From Cardiocondyla obscurior (Eukaryota > Arthropoda > Insecta > Hymenoptera > Formicidae): a DNA stretch of 64,000 bases. The notes beneath the pieces were generated by a model that was not told the origin of the DNA, did no database searches, and was given only the letters and a program-made list of their open reading frames with translations. The position numbers and the translations under genes were made by a program. This document shows positions 55,303 to 64,000 of the stretch, in pieces. The stretch is from positions 752,395-816,394 of the forward strand of contig NC_091872.1 of assembly GCF_019399895.1 (NCBI RefSeq). Reading direction: 5' to 3'. Every line of letters begins with the position of its first letter. Positions within the stretch are counted from its first letter, which is position 1.

Positions 55303-55559
55303 CTAAGAATATTGATAAGGTAAAGACCCAGGGAAAGTCCCTTTATCCGACGGATAGAACAATGGCACAGCTAAGGCCTCAGTCTCTGGTGAAACGCGTC
55401 CGAATGCAGATGCTCATAAGTACTGTCATTATAAAAAAGTGCGTTGTATGTTACTCAACAAGTTGAATTAATAAAACAATAATCAGTGTTAATCCAAACT
55501 GCAAATTTATTAATTCTCTTTCATCAACTAAACCACGTATCTGATTAACTCAACATGGA
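55303..55559. other. Short unassigned spacer
   Basis: No gene recognised; AT-rich toward the right. Confidence 0.3.
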
Positions 55560-56240
55560 ATAAAGGTAGAAGAAGAAATGAGTAAGGAGTTCTGGACGGG
55601 AAGGGGAGTAATACAAGGATATCCATTGAGCCGATATTATTTAATGATTTGATAGCGAACTTGAAAAAAGAAATGAGTAAGGGGGGATGGGGAAGGATAA
55701 AGATAAAAATAAGGTATTTTTAATGAGCTATGTAGACGATGTGAGATGAGGAGTATGATAGTGAGTCTGGAAAAGTACGAAGATAGAAAAAGTTTGATAA
55801 TAAATACGGAGAAATAAAAAATAATGAGATGCAGAATAGGGGGAGAAAAAAAGAGAAAGGTGCAATAAAGATGAAAAGGTAAATAGATGAGAGGTAGGAG
55901 TATACAGGTACTTGGGATACATGATAAAAAGGAACGGAGGACAAATAGATGAGAAAACGAATAAAGAAAGCGGCGGCAGTGATAGGAGAGGTATGAAGTA
56001 TTAGTAAAAGGAAGTTTGGGAAAGATTGGGGGAAGAGATTATGGTTTATTGATGCGGTGGTATGGACGGTGATGAGTTATGGGGTGGAGATATAGAAGTG
56101 GAAAGAAAGAGCAAGGATGGAAAAAATACAGAACAGATATTTAAAATAGCTAATTGCAGTAGATAGAAATACGCCAGGATACATAGTGAGAGAGGAGATG
56201 CAAAGGAAAAAAATAAGGACTAAAATGGGTATAGGAGAGC
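55560..56240 (+). pseudogene. Decayed non-LTR reverse transcriptase
   Basis: Purine-rich and full of stops, but RT landmarks remain in shifting frames: L-F-N-D-L near 55637, S-Y-V-D-D-V near 55727, Y-L-G-Y-M-I-K-R-N-G-G near 55905 and W-K-K-Y-R-T near 56120. The order and spacing fit the palm and thumb of a LINE polymerase of the kind common in ants. Cut on the right by an LTR fragment. Confidence 0.65.
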
Positions 56241-56247
56241 ATGGGGA

Positions 56248-57296
56248 TGTAACACTTATACTTTGCTAGGCCTGGGGGCCGCTCAGTGGAGCTCAGGGTG
56301 AAAAGAAACCGTGCACTGTTTTATGCGTGTTAACAAATAAAGCTTTATTTACACTATTTACAGAAGAAGAAAGCCAGAGATGGCATGCGTTTGTACAAGC
56401 GGGACTGAGTGCGATGTTATCGGTAACATACGCTCATATACTCGACACGGTGGGAAACCGGGAACACGTCGATAGTCTCTATCAGAACCGAGTCGGTAGT
56501 GCGTAGCGTTGATAAGTATGGCCGCACGTGAATCGAGAGCCGGTCGAATGTTTTACGCGGATATGACAACGGCGACGGTCATACGCGGTTGATATCGCGG
56601 GGTCGCATACGATGTGCCCGAAAACGGAAAGGCAAAACGTGTCTGTCGCACGTAGATCGATGTCGCAGGGCCGCATACAATAAGCTAGGGAACGGGAACG
56701 CAAGCAGCGTCGGTCGTAAGCAGGTCGGTGTTGCAGGGACGCATGCAACACGTTAGCGAACGGAGACGCAAGCAGCGTCGGTCGTGAGCGAGTCGGTGTC
56801 GCAGGGACGCACGCAATACGTTAGGGAACGGGAACGCAAGCAGCGTCGGTCGCAAGCGTGTCGGTGTCACAGGGCCGCATGCCGTACACTAAAAAACGGG
56901 AACGCAAGCAGCGTCGGTCGCGAGCGGGTCGGTATCGCAGGGATACATGTAATCCGCGAGAGAGCAAGAAAGCAAACAGGATGTCGCGGTACGCGAGGTT
57001 GGCCTAAGCCCGAGGCCAGCGGCGTAGGGAATCGGAGATACACTGGATGATTCTAGACGGACAAATGGGATAACCACCCTGCGCGTGAGGTGAGAGATGG
57101 TCCGGGATACTCCCGAGACCGGTAGCTGGTTGTTAGAAAGTTGACCGAGTGCCTTCGAGTCGACTTTCGGTCAGTGCTCCGGGTAACCCCCGAGATTGCA
57201 ACCGGGAATCCCCCGAATTGCGGCACTGCGAATCGTCCGGAATTTTCCCGAGACTGGTAGAATTGCCAAGAGGAAGACGACCGGGTCTTCAAAAAA
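56248..57296 (-). repeat. Truncated LTR, relative of 24412-25767
   Basis: Plus strand starts TGTAACACTT. AATAAAGC (56337) and the GTGCACTGTTTTATGC block mirror the end of the 24412 LTR, and CCCGAGA/CGGGT hairpin remnants mirror its leader. The promoter end is missing. Confidence 0.7.
56555..56962 (-). repeat. 68 bp tandem repeat array
   Basis: Units start at 56555, 56623, 56691, 56759, 56827 and 56895 with a constant 68 bp spacing. The core is AACGGGAACGCAAGCAGCGT. The repeat is homologous, inverted, to the repeats at 25082-25350. Confidence 0.85.
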
Positions 57297-57461
57297 GAAT
57301 GTACTATTTAGATAAAAATTAACTAATATGTCAAGGTTAACTTGTTAACAGGTGTTCAACCTTACGACAACGACATTTTAAATAACAATTTTAACCATAA
57401 CTTACTGGTGGCGCCAACTTTGATCAAACGGCAAAAACTTATTTGTACACCGAATATTATA
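57297..57461. other. Short AT-rich spacer
   Basis: Nothing recognised. Confidence 0.3.
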
Positions 57462-57767
57462 CAGGGTGTCCCATATTAAAAGGACATAATTTGAGAAGTA
57501 GGTAGAACTCGTCTAGACGAATAGAAAAATTCTATATAATTTAATATTTTTTGCAATATTAACTGAGTTAACAACATTTTAATATATCAATCACGCCGCT
57601 TGAAATAGGCAAAGTCTTTCCACTGTGTGACTCGGACGATGCACGGCATTGGTTTACTGTTTCGAGGCGAGGCGAGTAAAGACGCTCAAACGAGATGAGT
57701 GACGATGCATACCAGGGGCAAAGTGAACGCGTTGAGACATGCTATCATAAAAATTAATTTATTTAGC

Positions 57768-58231
57768 ATGGAAACGCTATCGTTTCCACACCACCTTGCG
57801 ATGTAAATAGCAAGGCCCCTTTTTTTAATTACTCGAAATGTTTTTCTTTTACTTGAACACAATCACGCACGGTACAAAAACTGCGCACCTGCAAGGTACA
57901 TTGACGTAGCGGGTTTTTATATCGCAAAATAAAAAAATTTTTAGAATGAAAAAAAGTGTACATACTTTGACAATAGGTATGCACGTTGTATTTCATTGCG
58001 CCGACGCATAACAAGATCAAAATTTATCATAGAACGCCGCTGCACACCCAAAACTCTAGTCTCTTTAGAACGTCAAACGCAACTCAAAGTTGTATTTCGC
58101 ATAGAATGGTCACGATAAGGAAATTTTCAACAGTAGATTAGGTTTAGTGGGGATACCACTTTATGAAAAACGCGCCTTGCTATTTACCTCGCGAGGTGGT
58201 GTGGAAACAATAGCGTTTTCATGTTAAATAA
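57768..58231. mobile_element. Inner foldback element
   Basis: CATGGAAACGCTATCGTTTCC... and ...GGAAACAATAGCGTTTTCATG form inverted ends of about 60 bp that include CACCACCT and CCTTGCTATTTAC. It lies between the two arms of the outer foldback element. Confidence 0.65.
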
Positions 58232-58273
58232 CTAATTTGTAATTACGTGTTAAATTCAATAAAGCATAGTATG

Positions 58274-59342
58274 TGTGGCGACCATGCAAATGCGCCACAA
58301 GCGACCATGCAAGCACGCCACAAGCACCTGCCGGATAGTGACCCGGCAGGCATGGAAGAACCAAATAGTGTAAAGCTCGCCGCTAGGCGGCGCGGCTCTC
58401 TCGGAAGTAAGATCACTTCACAGGTCCTACTTAAGGAGCGAGATAACGATCGGATTTCGCTTCAGCCTGCATTAAGCCGGTCTAGAGCACATCCTAACAG
58501 ATAGTGCCAAATAAGCATTGCAAGCTAGCCGCTTTTGAAACGTATTCGCAAAGGCTCGATTCCGATCGAACTCTGCATGAACACAGAAGTAGGTAGCCAG
58601 GACCCCGGCCTACCCAGGAGGCGGAAGGTGAGGCGAGGGAGACGGAAGCCGCAGCCCAAGGACGCCAGCTCTCCCGACAGCACCACCGGGCCGCTAACAC
58701 CCAGGGTCATTGCAGTGGAGATCTTTCCGCCGGGGCAGCCGCTGCTAATCGTGAGGCCGAAGCCGGAGCCACCAGCAGCGACCGGACCTCCACCATCGCA
58801 ACCGGTGCAGCCGCTGCTGCCACGAGGGCTACCACCAGTGGCACTAAGGCCTTGGTACCGTGCCCACTGCGGCTACCACCGCCGCAGCTGACACGTCGGC
58901 CCTGGTACACGGCGACATCCGGGCCTACCGCTTGACGAGCCCGCGATACCAGCTCCCGTCGACGCCGAGGCCTCTGCCGACCACTCAGGGGACGCAGACT
59001 AGCGGGACCCCTACGGCGATCCAACACGCGCCGCGGACCACGGAAGTCGGTACGCAAACCGATCCGTAGGCGACTACCTCCGCATCGGACTCCGAGCCGA
59101 TCGCCTATCCGGGGGACGAGAAATGGGGGCCGATTAAAGTAACTTTAACGGCACCCCATATATCCTACCGAGAACGTCGGGTCTAACCCGTCTTCTCAGG
59201 TTTTTGTGGAAAGCACCCTAGCGGTGCGATTTGAGCGAACTCTAAAAATAAAAGACTGTACATAAGTGTAAATATAATAAAGATTTAGTTTAAGGCTCGT
59301 CTCCAACGCTTCGTTATTTTCCAAGATGGCGCAAGCGCTACA
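58274..59342 (+). repeat. Solo LTR with an ORF (GTQT type)
   Basis: 1069 bp, TGTGGCGACC...AAGCGCTACA, duplication GTATG (58269-58273 and 59343-59347). The empty site fits the opposite arm of the foldback element. A Pro-rich, GC-rich ORF fills the middle. AATAAAG near 59277 is consistent with plus orientation. Confidence 0.85.
58535..59155 (+). pseudogene. Pro-rich LTR ORF, frameshifted
   Basis: Frame 58535-58891 starts with basic residues (R-R-R-K-V-R-R-G-R-R-K) and has V-E-I-F-P-P-G-Q-P-L-L-I. A frameshift near 58860 leads to a frame with G-T-Q-T-S-G-T and V-G-T-Q-T-D-P before a stop at 59067-59069. Beyond that stop, E-K-W-G-P-I-K-V-T-L is still readable. The same three motifs in the same order occur in the ORF at 61923-62471, in a different LTR. 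This is strong sign of a real, once-coding gene; function unknown. Confidence 0.55.
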
Positions 59343-59631
59343 GTATGATAGCATGTCTTAATGCGCTCGCTTTGCCCCTGGTATGCGTCGTTACTCGTCT
59401 CGCCCGCGCGTCTTCGCTTGTCTCGCCCCCAAAAAGTAACCGGATGGCGTGCATCGCCTGAGTCACACAGTCGGAAGACTACGCCTATTTCAAGTAGCGT
59501 GATTGATGTTTTAAAATGTTGTTTACTCGGTTATTATTGCGAAAAATACAAAATTATATAGGACTTTACTATTTGTCTAGACCAGTTCTACCTATTTCTC
59601 AAATTATGTCCGTTTAGTATGGAACACACTA

Positions 59632-59700
59632 TATAATATAATGGAACGTATTACTTCAAATAAAAGTATGGTTGTCAATATATTATTATTATATTTATCA
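59632..59700. other. AT-rich flank
   Basis: No feature seen. Confidence 0.3.
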
Positions 59701-61500
59701 TTATTTTTCTCAATTACATTAACGTATACATACTTTCAAGGCATATATTCGTTGCAAAGATAGTGTTCATAAAAAAAGTTGTGTTATTCAAAGCGACTAT
59801 TTAAACCAAGAACAAGTTATTTTAGCAATATTGTCACAAAGGTCACATTTTACTTTGAATTACGTTTGAAACAGAATTTAACTGGTGTTTTAAATACTGT
59901 CGGTCTATTCTGGTCATATCCACTTGTAAACCACGTATATTTAAATAAATTTTAAAATCATGGTAAGGAAAATTGATGGTGTATCAATGATTGCAATTTC
60001 AAGATATTATGTATAGCATAAAAATTACTTTCAAAATTTAACAATATAACGATATCAAAAAAATATTTAACAAAAATTTTCCATAATCAAAAACGATATA
60101 CATCTAATAGTAGTATTTTTTCTGTTGTACCGCCCGAAATAATTAACATAAAAAAATTTGTTAAAGAACCTAATAATATTTAGACAATGTCCGCTGCATG
60201 AATCTAATAATAACATTTATTGTGATTCGGTTTTTGGAAAAAATACTTTTTTAACCAAATTTTTACATGGCCTGATGTTAATTTGATAGATTTTAGAGCT
60301 GTAACAAAGATGATTTTTGCACTTTTGAACTGAATGTTTCCGTAGTTTTTTTTAATACATTAAAAAGAGGTGATAATAATCTACCATCAACGAAAATAGT
60401 CGGTTGTATAGTGTAACTATGCGTGGCTGCTGATACAAACTGTACTATATCTAATTTTTTTTTACACTTTTGTATGTTAAAGTACGATTAGAATGCTATT
60501 CTAATTAAAATCAACTTTGATCTTGTTATGCGAATAGGATAAGTTTCATACGCGAATTAGATAAGTTTTATATTACATGCTATCTCGCGATTAGTCATAT
60601 TGCATGCGGTACGAACTCGCCCTGTATCCGATGTCGGCATTGTTTCATTCGTGCCGTGCGCTTTAAGAGTAGTCAAGTTAGACGTTGCTAAACGTTACGC
60701 TAATAAAGTCGGCTCTAGATTAGCAAGCATTCTTTTATTTCATCACTGTCTTCGTACATAACAGATCTAAATTATAAACATTTTCTGCTCTATATTGATG
60801 AATGTAATATTTCACATTAACAATAAATGTGTTGCACTTATCTTTCAACTTTTGTTTTTAAGCAATGTTCTTTTTGTTACAATATTTGTAATTTTTCGAG
60901 ACACAATACCATGTGCACATTTAAATTTTAATATTTACTTTACTGAAGCTCTAAAATATGGGGCAATGTTTTGTTTACGAGAAAGAAGCTCATTGAGCAA
61001 TATCAATATCGTGAATAATAAGTCTGTTTTCAGTTGCTTCAATGAAATTGTTAAATGTATAATCTGAAATTTTGCGTAATTTATCCAATGTACCAAACCA
61101 CCTGCTTCAAGGTAATCTTCCCAGCGTCGTAGTTGCCGTATGGATGTCACTTTGTCTGAATCTTGCTTTAACTGCTTCAAGTAACCTTAATTTTGTTTTA
61201 TCGCTTTTCCAGTATTCAACAGCATTTTTTTATAGTCATTAGGTATTGTTGCTTCAATAGAGCTACATGACCTTTTTTTGAAGGTATTCCTTATTATTTT
61301 CTTCTGTTTCAACAGTTTTTGATTCTGGTATTTCATGCTTGTTGTAAAAATTTAAAATCTCTTTTTCTTCTACTTCAAGTTGTTTATCGTTTTGCATTTC
61401 AAGTAACATACGTTTGATGGTTCTTTATACTTTTTTTTGGTCTAAAGTTGTTGGACTTTGCAGAAGATTAAAAGCACTAAATGTTTTATAAAATATCATT
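59700..61500 (-). pseudogene. Second pogo-like transposase, heavily decayed
   Basis: On the minus strand, from high to low coordinates: a helix-turn-helix phrase (A-V-E-Y-W-K-S near 61200), T-S-I-R-Q-L-R-R-W-E near 61130, then Q-F-V-S-A-A-T-H-S-Y-T-I-Q-P (about 60440) and the matching L-L-S-P-L-F-N-V-L-K-K. A Cys-rich tail (C-D-L-C-D) follows near 59850. The same landmarks occur in 20504-24230. It has many stops, and a solo LTR lies at 60524-60763. Confidence 0.7.
60524..60763 (+). repeat. Small solo LTR, Copia-like
   Basis: 240 bp, TGTTATGCGA...GTACATAACA, 5 bp duplication GATCT (60519-60523 and 60764-60768). AATAAA near 60702. Length, ends and duplication size fit Copia; the TTATGCGAATA phrase also occurs in the Copia LTR at 11056-11260. 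Confidence 0.85.
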
Positions 61501-61573
61501 ATTACATTGAATGGATTGAAAAGTGTCATTCTAAAATCAATTAAATTAAAATATTAATTTTCAATTTTGATTT

Positions 61574-62490
61574 TGTAGCGGTCGCTGCCCGCATGGCGGG
61601 TCCTACAGAACGACAACCTGACTTGGCCACGTTACGCCGCGCCACCATCAGAAGACTAATTGGACATAAACGTACCTGCATTCCATAGCTATAAGGACGA
61701 GAGTTTTTGGGTCAAATCACAATTTCTGATTCTAGCGATTCGGATTTAATTCTTCCGTAAGTGATTTAAATCGGCCAAGGTGTGCTTTTCGAATGCACCC
61801 GAAGCAATGAGCCTGTAATCGACTTGACTGATCCATCTCTAAAAAAGACTTTGGTTCTCCCAAGAAAAAAGCTTCGATAAGGAAAAAGTAAAGTCTCCGA
61901 TCACCTCTGCCTTTGTCGTTAGTTCGCCGGACAGCATCATACGGACTGGAAGTGCTCATTAACGCCAAGTAAACCATTGGTAAAAGACATCAAGATCTTC
62001 CCGCCGGGATCACCTTTAGTCATCTCGCTCAAAGTCAGGTTTTTGGACAAAGAAGAAGAAATGAGACTGTGGGACTTGCAGCCTCTTGAGAAAACACCGT
62101 CACGAATTACTCGGCCACTTAAATTGTACCTGTTACCTGGGAACATCAGGATTAAAAAGGATATTAGTCCATCGTGGGACAACAGTTTTCCGCTACCATT
62201 GACGCCGATAAAAACTACCTCTGGAACACAGACAAAACTACTTAAATTAATCGACGAAGGGACTCAAGTGGACTTGAGAAATTTTTTCAGCGATGACGAG
62301 CCAGTTCTTTACTCTGAGGACAAAAAGTGGGGACCCATAAAGGTCACTTTACGGCTCCTCAGATCTTTTTTAGAGAACGCCGCCAGGAATAAAACTTCGA
62401 CATTTTTGATAAGTGTACCTACGGGTGCCGTTAATTATTCAAAAAGACAAATTGTAAAAATTATAAAATAAAAAGTTAATAAAAGTTACA
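61574..62490 (+). repeat. LTR-like block with a GTQT-type ORF, right end uncertain
   Basis: Starts TGTAGCGGTCGC at 61574, similar in style to the 58274 LTR. CTATAAGGA near 61689 may be the TATA box. No matching duplication was found, and the end (GTTACA at 62485-62490) is a guess. Confidence 0.45.
61923..62471 (+). CDS. LTR-associated ORF with FPPG, GTQT and KWGPIKV motifs
   Basis: The frame is open from 61923 to 62471 (about 182 residues) with no clear ATG at its start, so an upstream exon is likely. Motifs in order: I-K-I-F-P-P-G-S-P-L-V-I, a basic stretch, S-G-T-Q-T-K and E-G-T-Q-V-D, an acidic patch with F-F-S-D-D-E-P, then K-W-G-P-I-K-V-T-L-R-L-L-R-S-F-L. Order and spacing match the ORF in the LTR at 58274. 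The AT-rich codons here versus GC-rich codons there, with the motifs kept, argue for protein-level constraint. Confidence 0.5.
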   Translation, partial: FAGQHHTDWKCSLTPSKPLVKDIKIFPPGSPLVISLKVRFLDKEEEMRLWDLQPLEKTPSRITRPLKLYLLPGNIRIKKDISPSWDNSFPLPLTPIKTTSGTQTKLLKLIDEGTQVDLRNFFSDDEPVLYSEDKKWGPIKVTLRLLRSFLENAARNKTSTFLISVPTGAVNYSKRQIVKIIK

Positions 62491-62650
62491 AATTTTTTCC
62501 TGAATTTACCTTTCTTGTAAATAGAAGAACTAATCCTCCCATAAATTTTATATAAACCAATTTTCCCAATTTATAATTAATGAAATAACTCTTTAATTAA
62601 GTTTTGCATAAACATGTTACACATAAGATTAAAAAAAAGTTTTATGCAAC

Positions 62651-64000
62651 TGTTACGTCAAGTTCATAAATAATTTATTTGGTTAGAAATTGGAGGAAGT
62701 CCTTAAAAAGGAGATTTGTAGGTAAGGAAGAGAGTTGACTTACCACCGAATTTTGCGTGGGATTCAGGATTCGAAAACCACACAATTTACGCACAAAGAA
62801 AATTAAAAGGTATTTTTAATAAGAAAATAAGCGCGTAGATGGATTTTTTTAGAGAAAAGAATTTAATCTTTCTTCTCTGGGACAGAACCAGCAGTGATCT
62901 TTCGCAATTAGTGGATAATCAGGTTTTCTTAAAAGAAATAGCCCAAATTTTCAAATATAATTAACAAAGTTTTTTAATTAAACTAAATACATTTAGTAAA
63001 AAAAAAATAAATTTAATGATTTAAAAGAAAAAATTATATAATATGAAAACGGAAAAAATCTTAACAATAGGTAAATTTTAAACATTTTTATATATTGGAA
63101 TGTGTGTATATTACAAGAATGCATGTACTCTTAAAATTAATTAGTCAAGGATGATCTCTTCTATTTCGCACACCCTGACTGTTTTGCGCGGGAGTACTAA
63201 ATCTATCAGACCCATCGGGGCCAAGAAAGAAGTTTCCACCCCCGGATAATATATAAAAAAGTTTGAGTCAGGAGGAGAGCGACTCGCCTGCCTCCTGATC
63301 TCTTTGGGATCGAAATGGTCGGGCCCGATGGTGAAGGTCCCTTCCGGGACAGAATCTATCCACAAAGTACTGGTTCTTCGAAGGAGCTTCAGGAGAAGAT
63401 CTATGACCTCCCTCGATTCCTGTTGTTCCTTGAGAACCTCGATACTCGAGTTGGGTGACGGGAGAGAGATAGAATCATCCTCACCCAGAGAGTCGACCTC
63501 CTCGCAGACGAAAGGAAAAGGAAGCGGAGAGAGAGAAGAGGAACAGACCTTGAACTCACCTTCAGGAAACCGTGAGTCGGAGATGAGGGAAGAGTTAGGT
63601 GTGTATAAAGGAGTTGTGGGACGGAATTGTTCCGATCCTGGCTCCGTGGACTGTTCGGAGAAGTTAGTCGCATCGAGTTGGTCAGTCGGCGAATAGTAAC
63701 AAAATAATGGTTCGGGGTCTCCGTGGATGGCGGAGGAGCGTCCGGTCGCGAGGATCACGGTCTATCTTTTCATTGCGGAGGAGTCAAAAATGCCTCTTCA
63801 CTCGAGGCCGCCACGCACAAGTACTGAATAAAGAACCGTCGAACTAATTCACGAAGGTTCTTTATTTGTTTATTACGCCGCGCCCGGCTCTTCTTTAAAG
63901 TTTTCCTATTTGATGATTTCACTAAAATACATGATTGAATTTTATTTTATATGAAATAAAATTAATTAAGTTAAAATAAAGAAAGAATCAAGGGAGACTC
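62651..64000 (-). repeat. Long LTR of the spliced-ORF family, cut by the window edge
   Basis: Starts TGTTACGTCA at 62651. The following bases match the complement of the end of 45463-48191 (for example CTTACCACCGAATTT and GAGAAAAGAATTTAATC). It carries a broken ORF at 63141-63921 and runs past position 64000. Confidence 0.8.
63141..63921 (-). pseudogene. LTR-encoded Pro-rich ORF with an early stop
   Basis: Exon 2 begins at 63921 with TG after an AG acceptor; the intron extends beyond 63922. The basic N-terminus is conserved (T-L-K-K-S-R-A-R-R-N-K-Q-I-K-N-L-R). A TGA near 63775 breaks the frame, and an open frame of 205 codons continues from 63758 through the conserved C-terminus to 63141. 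Confidence 0.7.

Larger units (their letters stand above)
57462..59631. mobile_element. Foldback DNA element (TA target) containing an LTR
   Basis: CAGGGTGTCCCATATT... at 57462 pairs with the sequence up to about 59631. Arms of about 290 bp (57462-57755 and 59346-59631) match imperfectly but clearly, including ATTTGAGAAGTAGGTAGAAC and GACATGCTATCAT. Discounting the LTR 58274-59342 leaves about 1.1 kb. Its end resembles the MITE at 36132. Confidence 0.78.

Noticed and set aside
60795..61067. 90-codon plus ORF
   Set aside because: It is antisense to the pogo-like transposase pseudogene, whose motifs are readable on the minus strand.
1..64000. CRISPR arrays, bacterial operons or ribosome binding sites
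   Set aside because: Introns, TATA boxes, target duplications and retrotransposons indicate eukaryotic DNA; no regularly spaced short repeats with unique spacers were seen.

Overview
The window looks like insect nuclear DNA that is almost entirely a nested transposon landscape. An ant or other hymenopteran is most likely, as an inference from the mix of BEL/Pao, Copia, Transib, Merlin, pogo-like and DUF4817-type elements and the GC-rich solo LTRs. The only host-like coding sequence I can support is two terminal exons of an MFSD6-like membrane transporter at 37070-37369 (minus). No rRNA, convincing tRNA or CRISPR was seen.

Layout. 1-11260: a nearly intact BEL/Pao retrotransposon (30-7387; LTRs with two differences; 5 bp duplication GTACA) sits inside the pol gene of a minus-strand Copia element whose other end lies left of the window. 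11261-14859: decayed DNA-transposon and DUF4806-like fragments. 14860-15674: a solo LTR. 15719-26804: one pogo-like DNA transposon with inverted repeats of about 820 bp, split by five separate insertions, one of which is itself split. Each LTR has its own 4 bp duplication. 26901-35288: pieces of a jockey-like non-LTR element around two minus-strand copies of a long LTR. 36132-36681: a TA-flanked MITE. 37070-37369: host exons. 38143-41861: a long LTR carrying a spliced gene and a 946 bp palindromic MITE. 42294-49078: a Transib transposon with RSS-like ends and CGACG duplications, interrupted by three solo LTRs. 51831-55302: a foldback-ended element containing a Merlin transposon, whose intron contains another MITE. 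55560-64000: a decayed RT, LTR fragments, a foldback element with an ORF-bearing LTR, a second pogo-like pseudogene and another copy of the long LTR family.

Most unusual observation. Several LTRs look like self-contained genes. Each carries a TATA box, a short first exon, one intron and a Pro-rich ORF whose ATG is split by the intron (A|TG). This occurs in four copies of one family (28-34, 38 and 45 kb; one of them has lost the acceptor AG), in a related but different LTR at 21 kb, and in a truncated copy at 63 kb where only the acceptor side is visible. The predicted proteins end in a related motif, F-[IV]-Y-x-P-x4-P-F. LTRs at 58 and 62 kb carry another pair of related ORFs. A second theme is GC-rich LTRs (15, 17-18, 23, 24 and 29 kb) with arrays of short hairpins downstream of the TATA box. 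Stem bases change in compensated pairs from hairpin to hairpin, and an approximately 68 bp tandem repeat usually follows.

Integration boundaries are unusually secure here. Many insertions interrupt another recognisable element, so the empty site can be read from the other inverted-repeat arm or from the interrupted reading frame.
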